Assembly (NCBI GenBank): GCA_963576735.1
Contig: OY755177.1
Location: forward strand, 13,702,001-13,766,000
Direction of reading: 5' to 3'
DNA from: Bedellia somnulentella
Lineage: Eukaryota > Arthropoda > Insecta > Lepidoptera > Bedelliidae
DNA: 64,000 bases
The translations under genes and the position numbers were made by a program. The notes below the pieces were generated by a model. It saw nothing but the letters and a program-made list of their open reading frames with translations, ran no database searches and had not been told where the DNA came from. Below are positions 23,814 to 37,300 of this stretch, in pieces (within the stretch, counting starts at the first letter, position 1; each line of letters opens with the position of its first letter).

Positions 23814-24651
23814 TCGCGAAATCACTTTCACCACGCGTCTTGCCACACGCACCCCCACCCATCATACCTATGACTGCACTACATTCTTTGCTTCCTCCTC
23901 GCACTAATTCTAAGTACTTGCAATTTACGTAACTGTTATGTGATAGAAAACAAACCTCTCTATGTAATGCCGCAGTTTCAGCGTCGAGAGACAAATACAG
24001 ATGTGAAGGTGATGTGATGACCTAACCGATGCGTTAAACCGTCCGTTTATCGCCTTTTACGGTTTGGGTACCTGATTTTTTGAGAACTGGAAAACTGGTT
24101 TTGTAATGAGGACTGATATTTTTCTGCGAAAAGTACATTTAATATATATTGATCTGACTGGTATCTGGAGAGCCAACTTCAAAGTTATGTGATGACATGA
24201 TGCATGTTATCTGTATTCTATCAAGTTAATCAATATTCAAATAAATCTATGGTGATTGTAACTACTAAGTACATATCCGGAAAAGTTATTTCTATCTGAA
24301 TTTCGAATGCAATGTAATGTAATAGGTGACACGTGGATATGAAAATTAACATGCATGAAGGATTTATGTAAAGAGTTATTGTTCTAGACCTCGTGTTAGT
24401 GAGCGTGAATGAAGCGTGGAAAAAGTGTAAGATCGGCACGCGCACATTCAATCGTAATTGAATCTTGACAATATTTTTATCTATAACTTTTGCTATCGAA
24501 AGTACAATATATATTTTTTATTTATTTTCATGATTGGCCCAAAAATTCTTCTCCAGTATTGAATTTCACGAAAAATTGCTTAAAATAGATTAATTTTAAT
24601 TATGAGACTCTTATAACATGACCCCCAAAAAAACAGAAAACATAATAGAAC
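23814..24651. other. intergenic sequence
   Basis: No gene or repeat recognised beyond the GC-richer patch reaching to about 23990. Confidence 0.45.
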
Positions 24652-24785
24652 TACATACATACATATATTAACACCGTTAATTCCCATTGGGGTAGGCAGA
24701 GACTACTGATTGCCACTTCGTACGATCCTGGCGAACCTCGTTAGCTTCGTTTACATCCATCATTTTTTTCATACATGCTCTCATG
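24652..24785 (-). mobile_element. LINE 3' end, main family
   Basis: Matches the last ~130 bp of the LINE at 16040: (CATA)n, then TTCCCATTGGGGTAGGCAGA, and on to TTCATACATGCTCT. Strongly 5'-truncated. Confidence 0.85.
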
Positions 24786-25496
24786 ATAGAACTACATATT
24801 TACTAAAATCAGATGCACTATTTACTTCATAAGTATAAAATAATCTCTCAAATTCCGAGCCATTCAACTGTCACTGATAGAGTACTATTGTACAATATAT
24901 ATTTAAGCGGCTCTTAAGTTGAACAGAGATAAGCCAATTGGTGGAAGAGTTAGCAGCATACTTGCTTACATTGGTCCACCAATGGTGATGACGGAAGGTT
25001 AAACAAATAATACGCTGGTCCGGTTGCAAGATTGTTTACATAGCAACATAGCCATTGTTGTCAATTTCTTCGTCACCACCTTAACCGTTACTATGTGGAG
25101 ACAACTCTTGCTAGAGGCCAACCATTCTCGCAAAACTATCTCACAGTATCGGACACATAACTATTATGTTTAAATTTTGCCTAAATAAAATACATACGAA
25201 TACATAATTAGCAAAACCAAATATATATTTTTATCTATAAGACCGAAAACAGTCGTTTTTGAAGCACGCTTGATCAGGTTATTTCAGTGTTTCAATCTTA
25301 TGTAGAGTATATTACTAACCCACTTACGAATAACGCCATAGGTAATCATCATTGCTGTTTACGCACCGATAACGATAATGCGACTCCGACTAAGAGAAGG
25401 TTATTTGTAGGTACCTGCGTTTGTGTTCTAATTTAACATTAAGATAACCTAACATTACATACTATATTGTATTGGTAATCATAATTATAAATGTAT
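24786..25496. other. AT-rich intergenic sequence
   Basis: Nothing recognised. Confidence 0.45.
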
Positions 25497-25505
25497 TTTC
25501 TATTT

Positions 25506-25753
25506 ACATACATACATACATATACTCACAGCTATAAATCCCTAGTAGGGGTAGCCAGAGCTAAGGAATCAGAAATTCCTCAGCCACTTTTGGATGTTGC
25601 GTGGGGAAAAGATGGTAAAATAAAGGTTGTTGGTGCTGGGTCTCCAACCGCATTGCCCAAAAGTCCCTTAAATGCCCCAATACCGTTAGTCGCCTCTTAC
25701 GTACACCCACCGGCTGAAATAGGGTAGTGCTATTCTAAGCCGACACTACACAC
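25506..25753 (-). mobile_element. short non-autonomous retroelement, best copy
   Basis: A 248-bp element flanked by direct repeats TTTCTATTT (25497-25505 and 25754-25762). The minus-strand 5' end, TGTAGTGTCGGCTTAGAATA, and the following GTAAGAGGCGACTAA-like block match the 5'UTR start of the main LINE. The 3' end, CTACCCC...GGGA...GTGAGTATATGTATG, matches the LINE 3' end and tail. The middle (CCAACAACCTTTATTTTACC and GTGGCTGAGGAATTTC) is not in the LINE. It has no coding capacity and is presumably mobilised by the LINE machinery (inference). Other copies: 13381, 27472, 38250, 47266, 52693 and 62608. Confidence 0.85.
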
Positions 25754-25762
25754 TTTCTATTT

Positions 25763-27193
25763 CCCATCTTTTATTATCTCAACTCACAGTAAGTCGCTTT
25801 TGATAGTTTATTTGAATTCTGCGCAAAATATAACAGACATATTCTACTGTAATCCAAGTCTGATGTAGATATTAAAAAAATCTACTTATTTATACTGCGG
25901 TTCCTTCTTTACTCTCGTTAATTATGGAAGGAAATTCGTGACATTCTTAATATCAATGTGATGAAAAATTAAAAACTTCTAACTATCGGCGATATGATGA
26001 TGAATATTTGCTACTTAGTAAGCTTCACGTACCGATATATCAATTTAATGAAGACTAAATCTTTAACAAGGAGATCCGAAAAAGAACAGGTGTTGTCGAA
26101 ATATCATATTGTGAAACTTAAGAAGCAATAAGTTGACTCTGCACAGTACCGGTTAGCGTTAGGGCTCAAAGCTGGTGTAGCGGTAACCAGATGAAGGTGT
26201 CTTCTCTCACTAGAGAGGTAGACCCACGACGTAATAAGGGAAAAAATGGATCCGGATAGCAGAGACCAGTAAATATCTTAGAAAGAGAAATCTTATAGGT
26301 AACAAAAATACACTTATATGATATGAGATAATGGTCGGGTGACAATAATAAACGTTAAGCGTTAAGCTGCGGCGGCCGGCGTAGCGCCATAGATATGTAA
26401 TAGCCTTTATAGGCTTGGCGTAGACCTGCATCCAGCTTACATACAACAAATGTAACTTCTGACGATGACATGCTGTGAACATGACGCCTACTCTACTCGA
26501 TCATCTGGCATTCGCCAATTCGAGTCTGAATACACGAGTTCATCTATGCCAAAATAGCGATCTATAGCTACAAAATTAGTCACAAATGAGTATAACAGTG
26601 GCCGGCAATATTCGCTATAATACGCTTAAGAGACGGTTTTGATTACGCTTGCCTACATAAGCAACGCCTTATATTTTTAAGTGTCTTTAGCGCTACGCTT
26701 CGTCTTGGTCCTCACCATCATCGGCGTCATGTAGCCATGTCATCGCATATAATATAGTTGGCGCCCTTTGTCGTTAATACGTAAACGATTTGTTTGTAAG
26801 CTAAAAGCAAGCGTACATCACGGTAAAGTGGGTAATAAGCGACTTAGACGCTTCGCTGTGGAATAATTTGGAATTAGTTACCATAGTACGTATGTAAAAA
26901 TCTAATAATAGGCTAGGCTAGGCTAAATTTTAAGCCGTGGTTTCCTATTTAAATTTATAGTTATAAAAGTATGTGACAAATATTCTAGTCAGCCACATCG
27001 TATTGTACTCAGGAGAATCATATAACACAATTTATATGTTAGATTACGGGCCTTATGAGTTGCAATTACAAGTGCAACATGTTTTACCACTTGCAAAGTT
27101 CGATCTGCACTATATCAAACCTTTATTTATAAAATTGATTACCAATATTTGCAGATTTGACGATCAATCCATCCATCCGGCATAGATATTTTA
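25763..27193. other. intergenic sequence
   Basis: AT-rich with small GC-richer patches (e.g. about 26360-26420). No gene or repeat recognised. Confidence 0.45.
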
Positions 27194-27412
27194 TTGACGG
27201 CGGTGGTGCGTAAGCTGACACCGCTACTTGTCTGCGCTATGCAAATGCAGATAATACGCGCACTAGCAGGCGGAGTGACCGGGTTGCTCTATGTGCGTAC
27301 TTGCTCAATGAGGTTAACATCCGACAAAGTTGAAGTGCAAAACATTATAACGGCAACGTATACGGTGAGTAGCGATCATAATTTGGTCGCATTTGAGCTG
27401 AAATTGCGTTAA
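27194..27412 (+). pseudogene. possible decayed retroelement endonuclease end
   Basis: A 72-codon frame with alternative-start opening. Its end, TVSSDHNLVAFELKLR, carries an SDH motif followed by a hydrophobic strand, as in the last block of LINE endonucleases. The preceding part (LTPLLVCAMQMQIIRALA) is not recognisable. GC content is higher than in the flanks. A coincidental match cannot be excluded. Confidence 0.3.
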
Positions 27413-27471
27413 AAGCACACGTGCATCGATCGAATTAGGTTACCTTACACACGTTCAAATCTTCCGGAATT

Positions 27472-27565
27472 ACATACATACATATACTCACGGCTATAAA
27501 TCCCTTGAAGGGGTAGCCAGAGCTAGGGAATTAAAAATTCCTCAGACACTTTTGGAAGTTGCTAT
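27472..27565 (-). mobile_element. short non-autonomous retroelement, 5'-truncated copy
   Basis: Keeps only the 3' ~90 bp (ACTCACGGCTATAAATCCCT, GGGGTAGCCAGAGCTA, AATTCCTCAGACAC) plus the (CATA)n tail. 5' truncation is the signature of target-primed reverse transcription. Confidence 0.85.
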
Positions 27566-29092
27566 TCTTCTTCCGGAATTCCAAAATTGATTTACGAGAG
27601 AAAGAATAGCAACGTTTTCTTAAATTCCTTAGTATTTATTATTGTTTACCATCGCCTGTTGATAAATAAGTCCATATAAAGAAAATAACCAACATTGCAT
27701 TTTTGAAATCCGAATGATATGCTGATAATGACACATGAAATAATTTTTGAACGATTAATCCATAACAATGAAATAAAACACATTTAACATCAGAAAAGCC
27801 ATGATACTATCAATACATCTAGTGGAAGTTTAATGTTGTTAAAAGGTTATTTTCAAGCGAGAAGGCAGGTATCAAAAGTTAATAAAATAAGACGTCCTCA
27901 ACTCTTGAGGTATTTAAGTGGTTATACGTTTTCGATGTCGGTGTGTATGGTTTGAGACAAAGAATTGCCAATTATTCCACCTGCCTCGGCTGCAGCTGTA
28001 CCGGCTGCGTCTTTTTATTTATTTCGTTCAACGACTCAGATATTTTTATTGTGACTGGCTTCACCGCCACTGCATATAATTTTTTAAGCATCCTTGGCGT
28101 CTCAGTAAGGTTTTTTTAAATAGACGATTCGTATATAATACAGTAATTCGGCCTTAAACTCACAGTGAAACTCCCGTAGCTTCCTAAATCTTGTATTAAA
28201 TTTATATTATTTAAACATTAATTATTATTATGTAATGAATATCTTTGGAATAAATATTTACTACTAATAACCTGGTCACTGAATTAAAAATGAAGATCAA
28301 TCAGATTCTCTAATATAAAAGTTAAGACTGTTCTTTCTTATGCGATACAAATAAATAAAAAAAAGAAAGCAGACAACGATCACCAGAGTCGGCCTTAAAG
28401 ATTTACACACACACAATTTTACAGGATGGATGCATCATCATTCGAGATTCAAATGCATTGGATACAATTTTCCCCACTTTAGACAAAGATTATATAAATG
28501 AAAATTGTTAATAGACTTGTCATGTGACAAAAAATAAAGTTGTATATACGAAACACCGATTTTTGGATAGACATGATTTAGCGTGAAATTGTACCAGTCG
28601 TTGATATTGTAGACTTTAGTATAATCTGGACCTGTAAGATAATTCTTTTTTGTAGACAATACTGACAATATGAGATATTATAATCGGTAACCATCCGAAA
28701 TCACCCGTATAATAATAAAATGAGTAAAAAACAACGGTGAGACTCGGTCGAGATGCGTCGACGACAGAGTTCGTTGACCTCGTCGATATTTCTCGAAATT
28801 CGCCTCGGAATCCTCGCTCTTTTGGTTTTTAATTGTCAGATTCCGAAAATCCATCAATCCTATAGAACAATTATCCAGGAACAATAAGCTTTCAGTGTTT
28901 CGTGATTACACGAACACATACATTGTTGGAAAGTTCTGCGACAACCTAGAAACCTCAGTCTTATTCTGCTTGTAAATAATATGTGATTGGTCAAACAACA
29001 CCTTGCTCTAGGTCTTTCGAGACAATTTATCCAATCCAGAAGATTTCGAAAACAATATCAATAGGCGAGCATCCGAATTGTTAAGAATGTAG
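27566..29092. other. intergenic sequence
   Basis: AT-rich. About 28740-28870 is GC-richer and open in more than one minus-strand frame (e.g. SEDSEANFEKYRRGQRTLSS), but it lacks convincing splice signals, so it is not called. Confidence 0.4.
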
Positions 29093-29190
29093 AGAATGTA
29101 TGAATGAAAATGAAACATGAGAGGTTAGCCAGGATCGTACAAAGTAGAGTAAAGAGAGATAATCTCTACCTAGCGCAATGGAAACAAAAT
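29093..29190 (+). mobile_element. decayed LINE 3' end, main family
   Basis: The + strand holds CATGAGAGGTTAGCCAGGAT, GTACAAAGT and TCTCTACC...CAATGGAAAC in the order and spacing of the main LINE 3' end. Diverged; the tail is lost. Confidence 0.6.
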
Positions 29191-32100
29191 GTCGACTAGT
29201 GTCGTCGTCGAAATCGAAATGTGGAAACAAGATCTCGACTGCATTTGCATCTGCTACAAAAACCAGTGAAATTAACGAAATGGCGACATAAATAAAAGTA
29301 GTAGTGGTGATGATTGCTAAGCATAATGTTTTTCAAACGTAGCTTTATTAAGCGTCATTCATGATTTGATAATTTCAAGTTTAATATATTAGGTTTCCAC
29401 TCTGATCATCGAGTATTGTTTAAACGTGAACAGGTTTATGCAAATAGACTGGTCATGACCAAATTTAGGAATTACAAGTTAATCACTTAAAAACTACTGA
29501 TAATTTACCCTCAGCTAGTTTTAATAATATCGGAAGGAACAATCTCTTTTCCCGTTTTTATCTACAACTTACAAGAATCCACTGTATCTTTGGTATATTT
29601 AAAGACGATTTTAAGATCAAGAAAAAAATGCAGTTCATCTAATAAATTATTAAGTCACTTAATAATAAAATACAAGAATTAAATTATTAATAAGCTCCAA
29701 AGTAGCGAGGATGTGATGAGTGTCTGATTATAATTAGCCGAACCCGCTGTACTTCTAAATGACGCGCGAGCGAATGACTGCGACAAAAGTGATAATAGCT
29801 GGCGACAAATCAGTTGAAAACGCGTTTATCTGTTTCGCCTCATATTATCTATACTAAAAAATGGGTGAATACGACATCACAGTTGACTTTTAAATAAGGA
29901 GAAAAGTATATTTTCTTTAAGGTACTTTAAAGAAAAAATTAAACATACATGACCGGGTGCGATAGACGCCACGTGCCAGTTGTCTGTGCGGTAAGCAGAT
30001 GTTAAACTTGCAACACGTCATCGAATAGGTCTTTTGGTACCTGGCAATCTATTTGATCAAGATTTAGAACCATTTTCATTTCTACACTATTCGAGAAGGA
30101 AATATGCTTTATATCCATAGACAAAAAGAATAATAATATGGAATTAGATCATAGTGGTTGTAGATCATTTGCTATAAATGTTTTGAAATCAAAGAATACA
30201 ACGTTAACGCCTAAAGTCGAACACGGACATAATAATTCTATTTTCAATGCGGAACTTCTCATACGAGTCACTGATGTAACGTAATGTAAAATGGGGAATC
30301 CGTCAGTGGCTATATTTAGTATGAATAGTAAATTCGTTCACGTGATATACCATCGTGTAAGTTTCATTAAAACAACTTATAACTTATGATTTTTACACCT
30401 ACTTTTTGCACTGAAATTGGAATAAAATCATAACTGCACTTGATGCAGATTATGCGCATAATTTCTAAATAGTTAGTGTAGTTAATCAAAACTCTAAAAC
30501 TTATAACAATTTTGGAAAATTTCAGTCCAGCGTGCGCCAGTCACGACTGATTGAAAACTTGGACGGATGCGTGCGATTATAATTAGGATTGTATTTCTGA
30601 TACCACAGAAGCGCGATACGCCAAGTACTGGATTCCATCTGAGTCATTGTGCCCGATTTGATGTTTTATTTTAGTGGAATGCTTAAAACTTTCAGTCAAT
30701 GTTGTTTTCGTTACCTGTAGTAAAAAATACCAGTAATCCTTTCGTAAAGTTGTAACGTGTTTATTTTTGCATGAAATTTATTTTTCCATAACACGTATTG
30801 TATCCGAATTTAATATTTTAAGTAACCTACACATCGGATAGTTTAGCATGATATTAAAATGTTTACAACATCTTTAATATTCCAACAAAGATACAGACAG
30901 GAAGGATTTGGATCAGTATTTGGTTATTGAATTCGTATTAAACTGCTAAAATGCAACCGGTTAAGTGTGAAACGAAACAAGCTTGGTGGCACGCGTAGTT
31001 GACGACATATATGTGTGTTTTACTTGCGGAGCAGAACAGGTTTGCGCAGACGCAGTGCGAGTGCATTAACTACATCAACTGCATGCCATGTGTTCGCTTG
31101 CGACACTACATTATGCGCCACTTACCTCAGATTCCTTGTGAAAACTTCTTAGTTTCTTAATATCATAATAAAATTTAATGTTATCATGCTTGTCATCACG
31201 TCTTTATCGCTTTGCAAGAGCGAAAGAAATGAGGGAAAAATTCAATCAGTTATGTAACTAGTGTTTTAGTAAGCTTTGAAGAACTTGTTCTGATTAGTTA
31301 ACCTTATATTCGGACCATTAAACCAAATATTCGAGGTTTTTCTGAGTGATAGGAGGATATTTTCACAAAAATTAAAATAACCCATGTTTTGGTTTCAATA
31401 ATTAGTAGGTTTGTTTACTTGTTGGGCGATTATTTCTAGTTATTTGAACAACCAATCCAAGGCGATAGCATTGCAAAACAGCCAAGAAGACGATAATAGC
31501 TCGATCGTTAAACAGACGCGAGTTACCTTTACAGTAGATGTCAAATGGAAAACTGAGTTTAAATTTAACGATTTTGTTTAGATTGCATTACTATAAAGTT
31601 TCGGAATAAGTAGCTAGTGTGAGTATACATACTTTAGTATATTTTATAAAGTTAATATTATGTTTGATGTGTGTGTGTAAGGCAAAGTTGTACGCTAATA
31701 ATGACATATTTTGTTCCTTCAAAGCAAAAAACATAAATACAGGCGCCTCAGGATTTTTCGTATGTTACCAATGTTATATAAAATTTAAAATTAAGTTTGC
31801 AGCTTCATTTTGTTTCTTCCATCAACCAGATGTAGCATGACGTCATTTGAACAAGATAACGTTAATCAAACACTGAACTTACAAACTACGTAGGTAAAAT
31901 TTTCTACGACATATTGTTGCTTTATTTCCTAGGCGGTTAATTAATGTAATGATTTTCGTGTGCATTCCATGCTAGTCTTGAATCGTTAATGTAAAATAAA
32001 ACTAAGATAAAAACTTATGGGATTTATGTAATAAGATTTTAAGTATGTATAGCTTTATTCTTGTACATTTATTATGTATAACTTTTTAAATATTTATGGT

Positions 32101-33099
32101 GTCATAGTGATGAACGTTTTAGGCGGTATGCTTACCAGTATTAGTTACATTCATTATATTAAGATTTTTATAGCATAACGCTGTTGATTATCCAAATAAA
32201 TAAATATATAAAGAGAAATCATAATCGGTGAAATAGCTCAAATAGTTTATAATAAATAGGGTGACAATGCATCAGGCGTGAGTTGCATCGGAACGCGGAC
32301 GATGCGCGCGCGCCGCTTTCCCGACTTTCCAGTTGTCACTACCGCGTGGTCGCCGATATGGAAATACGGCGGTACCTGTTCTGTGTTTCTGTTACCGGGT
32401 TCATAAACACTTATTGTTACATTTCAGCATTAGCGTCGTCATACATTTCTGATACGAAATATTTTCATTATAGTAACAGATGTTACCACACAAACGGACA
32501 ATACCCGATCCTCCTGGTTCTGAACGCCTGTATCAATCTGTATTGATTTATTGTTTATAAAGAATATAATAAATTAAAGTGTGATTGATATAAAATTCTT
32601 AGTTCTTAATTCAGTAACAAAAGAATGATCTTGTTGTTTATATCGATGTTAACAACATAATAATTCATCAACCAAAATCATATAATCCACAAGTGTGTGT
32701 GAAATATGCGTGCGTGTCTTGATAAGTATATTGACGAAGTCGACGGCGGCGCAAGGACATTGCAGGACGAATGGAGTCATCCTGCCGTTTAGCTCAGGTA
32801 GCAATCGCACCACCCGGCAACATACATAATATGCATCTATTGTTTATAGCTACTAATTGTCATGCTTGTGAACGCTCATCGACCATTCAATGTAAAAAAA
32901 ACAATAACAGGTAAGCCAACTGACTACTTATGTAGAGCTAATTGCCAAGCTACATCATCGCTGTTAGCAGTGTTTGGGAATCAAGTCTGATGATTGATTA
33001 GCAACAACAGATATCGCAGATGACATTTTGCCTATAAAATTATTGGCATTGAGTGATCTAATGATGGAGATAAAAAGCGGTTTGACTCAATATCGCGCT
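29191..33099. other. intergenic sequence upstream of tonalli
   Basis: AT-rich with a few CpG-rich patches (about 30960-31090 and 32270-32400). No exon or repeat recognised. A small perfect hairpin (TTTCTTTAA/TTAAAGAAA) lies near 29914-29937. It may hold distal regulatory DNA or untranslated first exons of tonalli. Confidence 0.4.
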
Positions 33100-33560
33100 C
33101 TGTTGAGAACCGTTAACGTGATGACAACCACGAACGAAACGAGCGAATGTGCGGGGCGAGGCCGAGCGATGGATTGTAACAACCCAACGCCAACGGTAGC
33201 CAACAGCCGATAGCGACCGAATGTGGACGTCGAGTGCCGAGTTGTCGGAGTTGGAGTTACCGACTACTGTCGCCCGAGACGAGACGAGAAGAGGCGAGTC
33301 GACGATGTACGGCGGGGAACGAGGGGGTGCGCCACTTATCGCGACGAGTTGGCAACGTCGCGCAGGGTGGGAGCGCCCCGCGCCGCAACCTCTCACCGTC
33401 CGTCACCGACCGACCGACCGGCTCACCAGTTTACCTTTGGCGGTCGAATGTGTGGCCGCTTGCCGCCACTTAGCTGACGTTGACGACTACACTCGTGTTA
33501 ACATCTTACGATGTTTCGGTGATTTTTCAGACGGCTAAACAAAAAAAGTAAGGATCGGAC
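33100..33560 (+). promoter_or_regulatory. tna: CpG-rich putative promoter/5'UTR of tonalli
   Basis: About 450 bp of strongly GC- and CpG-rich DNA in an otherwise AT-rich region, ending ~530 bp before the open part of tonalli exon 1. It is open in several frames on both strands with unnatural composition (Arg/Ser/Pro-rich), so it is treated as non-coding. No TATA box was noted. Promoter function is inferred from position and base composition only. Confidence 0.45.
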
Positions 33561-34090
33561 AACAAGTGAACTGGGTTTATTTAACTGGTAAAAATCTAAC
33601 AAACTTGGATTATGGATTTTACCTTGTGAAAAGTGATAAGTGAAATTTTCTCTGGATTTTCAAATTGTTATGTGAACACTTCTGAACACTACATTGTTGG
33701 ATTGCATAGAAAATACTGTGTGCCTAATTGGAGGATTTTTGCAGTGACAGTGCCTGTTATTTAAAAGTAAATAAAAGTGATATTTAATTAACACCCACTT
33801 GAATGAAGTAGTATTTTAACCTTTTAAATTCGCTTGATACGACTTAAAAAAGAATTAAATATATTTTTTTAATTTGAAGCAACTCTTTAAAGCATAAAAA
33901 ATATTGAATATAATGCTAGTAAATCTTAAATTAATATTTATTTTTTCGGAGGAATATCTGCTGAAAAAATCAAAAACATTCAAAAGACGTTTTTGTGAGC
34001 AGTCGAGTTGTTTGAAAACATAACATTACTGGAATCTTCAGAAATTTATTTAAATTACTAAAAGACTAACGTTTACAAACGCCTACTTAA

Positions 34091-34353
34091 AAACAGACAT
34101 CAAGAGAAATAAAATCAGAAACTGTTTTACAATATTTTGGAACGAAAATATTTAAGGCTGCGTTAGTTTTGTCGGGCGAACTACAGCGAGGAAATCGGTG
34201 TTTCAGGGGTTGCTTGTTGGGCGGCACAACGGCGAATACAGGCTCCACAAACTTCGCAGGCTCTACTAACTATTCAGGAGCGTGCGCTCCGGAAAATTGG
34301 AAAAACAGCAACTTCAGCCAAAACAATTCTGGATATCGGGTCGGACCCAATAG
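34091..34353 (+). CDS. tna: tonalli exon 1 (N-terminal coding status uncertain)
   Basis: The frame that joins exon 2 in phase (donor ATAG/GTAAATA; the split codon gives Ser) is open from 34091 to 34353 but contains no ATG. The second half is Gly/Asn/Ser/Thr-rich ([30 protein letters not shown]), like the rest of this protein, which favours translation. The ATG would then be in an unrecognised upstream exon, joined at an acceptor such as 34096 or 34156. Otherwise the exon is 5'UTR and translation starts at 37798. Confidence 0.6.
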
Positions 34354-37300
34354 GTAAATACAATTTTATTTAAAGCATAAAAAGTAATAGTTTATATTAT
34401 AATCTAGAATGAGTGGAACATTGAAGGAAAATGCAAATTTATTTTTTATTTTTTGAGAATGATCAATAAAGCGAATTTTAAGAAAAACGTAACTTTTTTT
34501 CTTCGTAGTTTATAATTAATTTATTAAGTGTAGTCATTTTTTCTTATAACTTAAGTAGCTAAAATAATAATACAAATCCAATAAAAATAAATTTAGAGGA
34601 GAAACATAGCATACTAATAATACATACAGATATAATAAATAGAATCTAATGTTAGAGAATAAAAAAAAATAAGGATGCTACTGATTCATTATAATTAACG
34701 AAATCCAATTTCAATAATTCCCGACGCAAGTTGTATGACTGACATTGGCGACCGCGCATCGCTGCAATTATAAATAAAATGTGTATTGCTCTTCCATTCA
34801 CACGTACAACCACACTTAAAACGCACACAAGAACACAAAGATACGCACACTAAAGCGTTCAAGCTCGGCTGCTTCACCCACACTACGATGATAACGACAA
34901 CCTCACACAAACAAATGTTGGGAATGCACGCGGTGAGTGCACCTAAAAAAAACAAACATTATTCCTAAACAATTAACTTTATCAACAGATAAATTTCAAT
35001 GAATTTTAGTATTCAGTGACTGTTGCAGCAGTTACAAAAGCTGAAAATACTCCATCCTAATTATTTAGGGCAGGTGTTAATTTATAGTCGCAACGGCTAT
35101 ATTTTGTAGACACCTTTACAAACGACATATTGTTGACGTTGCTTGCCCTTACAACCATAACTAAGTTAATAATAAAACAGGGGCTTGTACCTTGATTGTG
35201 TGAACAGGAAGTGCACTTCAGTTCAAGGGTAGAGACGAGGAAATCTATCGATTGTTTAGAATCAAAAGCAAATAATGCCAATTGTAAATTGTTACACTGG
35301 CTAGTATAAAAGATAGGAAAGGTTTGATAAGCCAAGAAAACTTAAAAAAAATGTGACTTACAGCACAACATATCAAATAAAATTCATTTATAATGTCATG
35401 ATTAAAAATATTCAATCCATAGAAAGATATATGATTAATGTAACATCAAAAAGTTTATCAAACAATGCGAAGTCTAATCTACATCTAAACAAATTATCAC
35501 CGGAAAAATATGAGACGACATAAAGCTCATATTGACGTGACCGAACCCACTTACCCTCGTTGAGGTGGCGAGACCCTCCCTGTGCATTGTGGAGACTATT
35601 TACCCCTAAAAATTATAACCCTCGGAATCCGCTTCTTAGTGCATGATTCATATTTTACAATGCATTCGGAAATTGTTTAAAAGCACACAAGATTTTCAAT
35701 TTGATGAGTTCTTTTTTGATTTACCCGTATTTTTACATATTTTACATTGTATAATTAATCGTCATTCAAAAACAAAATTTGTAGTGTGTAAACATAAAAT
35801 CGTTGATGTGCTCATGGGTAGCCGCAAAGACAACCGATTAAATAGGGTGACCAACTGTCGTTAAAGTTGAGTAAGCAAGGGAGGTAGAGCTTGGCTTCAT
35901 GTTAACCGATAGTAATCTATACAAAACTGATGGTTAATATGATACTCCAAATAAAAATAATATTATACCATTTAATTTCTGAAACTTTAACAAAACAATG
36001 CGATGATAATTGTTGAATCATTTAGCAACAATTCAATTCAGTACTCAACTATCGCGACTGCCAATTAACCAGGAATCCGACACGTCTGCGCAACGATCTA
36101 AAATTAAATGCAGCTATGTATCAAAATACCAACACGTTACTCACACATCTCTCAATAGTCTGCCAAACACCTTCCAGCGTACTCCGAAAATAGCGAACGT
36201 GCTCATTTAATATTGATTTATTTAGGATACTATCGGCAACAGTTTGCTACTGCCTTTTAGCTAAATCATATCAGGAAAAATCACTTCGTTTTGATACACA
36301 AAGAAATTGGTACTTACTTTAAACGCCAGTCAAATACGAACTTCTCAGTAGACGAAATGTCAGTACGAAGGTTTTCTATTTGTTGTGTACGGCCAACCAA
36401 AATTCTTAGAACTGATTCAAAAGAAATGCCGGGTCCATATGTATTGCTGAGCCCAAATATTTTGAGCAGGCCGTAAGTGATTATTCGGATGTGGTACGGC
36501 TCACACAAAAAGTACATCCAGGATACAGAAACACTTTTTTTTAATAACAAAAACGTACTTGCGCGTTTTCTGCTCTGCAAAAAGAAGAAGGGTCCAAAGA
36601 GACTGAGAAATAATATAAAGACGCTCTCAGGTTGGGCCACATTGCCAAAAAAGGCCATTGTAAATCATCGCGTTGTCATTGAATGAGGTCTTGACTTGTA
36701 TTTTACGCTTACCTACCTGCTTAACTGCTGACGAATATTTAAAACAGATAATTGTATTACGATATCTTAAAAGTAAAACGGATAGCAAAACATGGTTGAG
36801 CTTATAAAGGTGGCAAATTTTCAAATTATGAAGGTTAACAATTCAGAACTATTATATTATTGATAATAATTTAAATGAGCTCATAACGACTTTATGCAGC
36901 CGTCAATCGTCAACATTTCACAGTGTGCGTAACTACTGTATGTATACAAAATGTAGAATTCATTAAAATAATATCATAATAGCGTCACAAAACCCCAATA
37001 TTGTTCGATCACCAACACAGAGACGCATAACAATGGGTAGCCGATGCGAGTGTTTGTCGTACATTTGTCGAATGAGAATATTAGGAAGGGCTCCGGGAAG
37101 GCCCGGGAATTCGCCCCAAAAGCGGTTCACATGAATCGCGGTCCCACTTTGGCATACAAAAAATCAAACACATCCCGAGAGAAACACAGGGGTAACAACG
37201 CTCCACTCTGCTATCCATATTGATTTTTTTCTCTTGTTCGTTGTAAAAAAACACATTCTGAGCTTGTTATAAAAACATTCGATAATATTTTAATAGCACG

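Noticed and set aside
28678..28884. Minus-strand frame with SEDSEANFEKYRRGQRTLSS
   Set aside because: Protein-like in part, but two other frames of the same stretch are equally open and no convincing splice sites were found.
33221..33538. Overlapping open frames on both strands in the CpG-rich block before tonalli
   Set aside because: Open in several frames at once because stop codons are rare in GC-rich DNA; Arg/Pro-rich products with no resemblance to the ZMIZ N-terminus. Treated as promoter/5'UTR.
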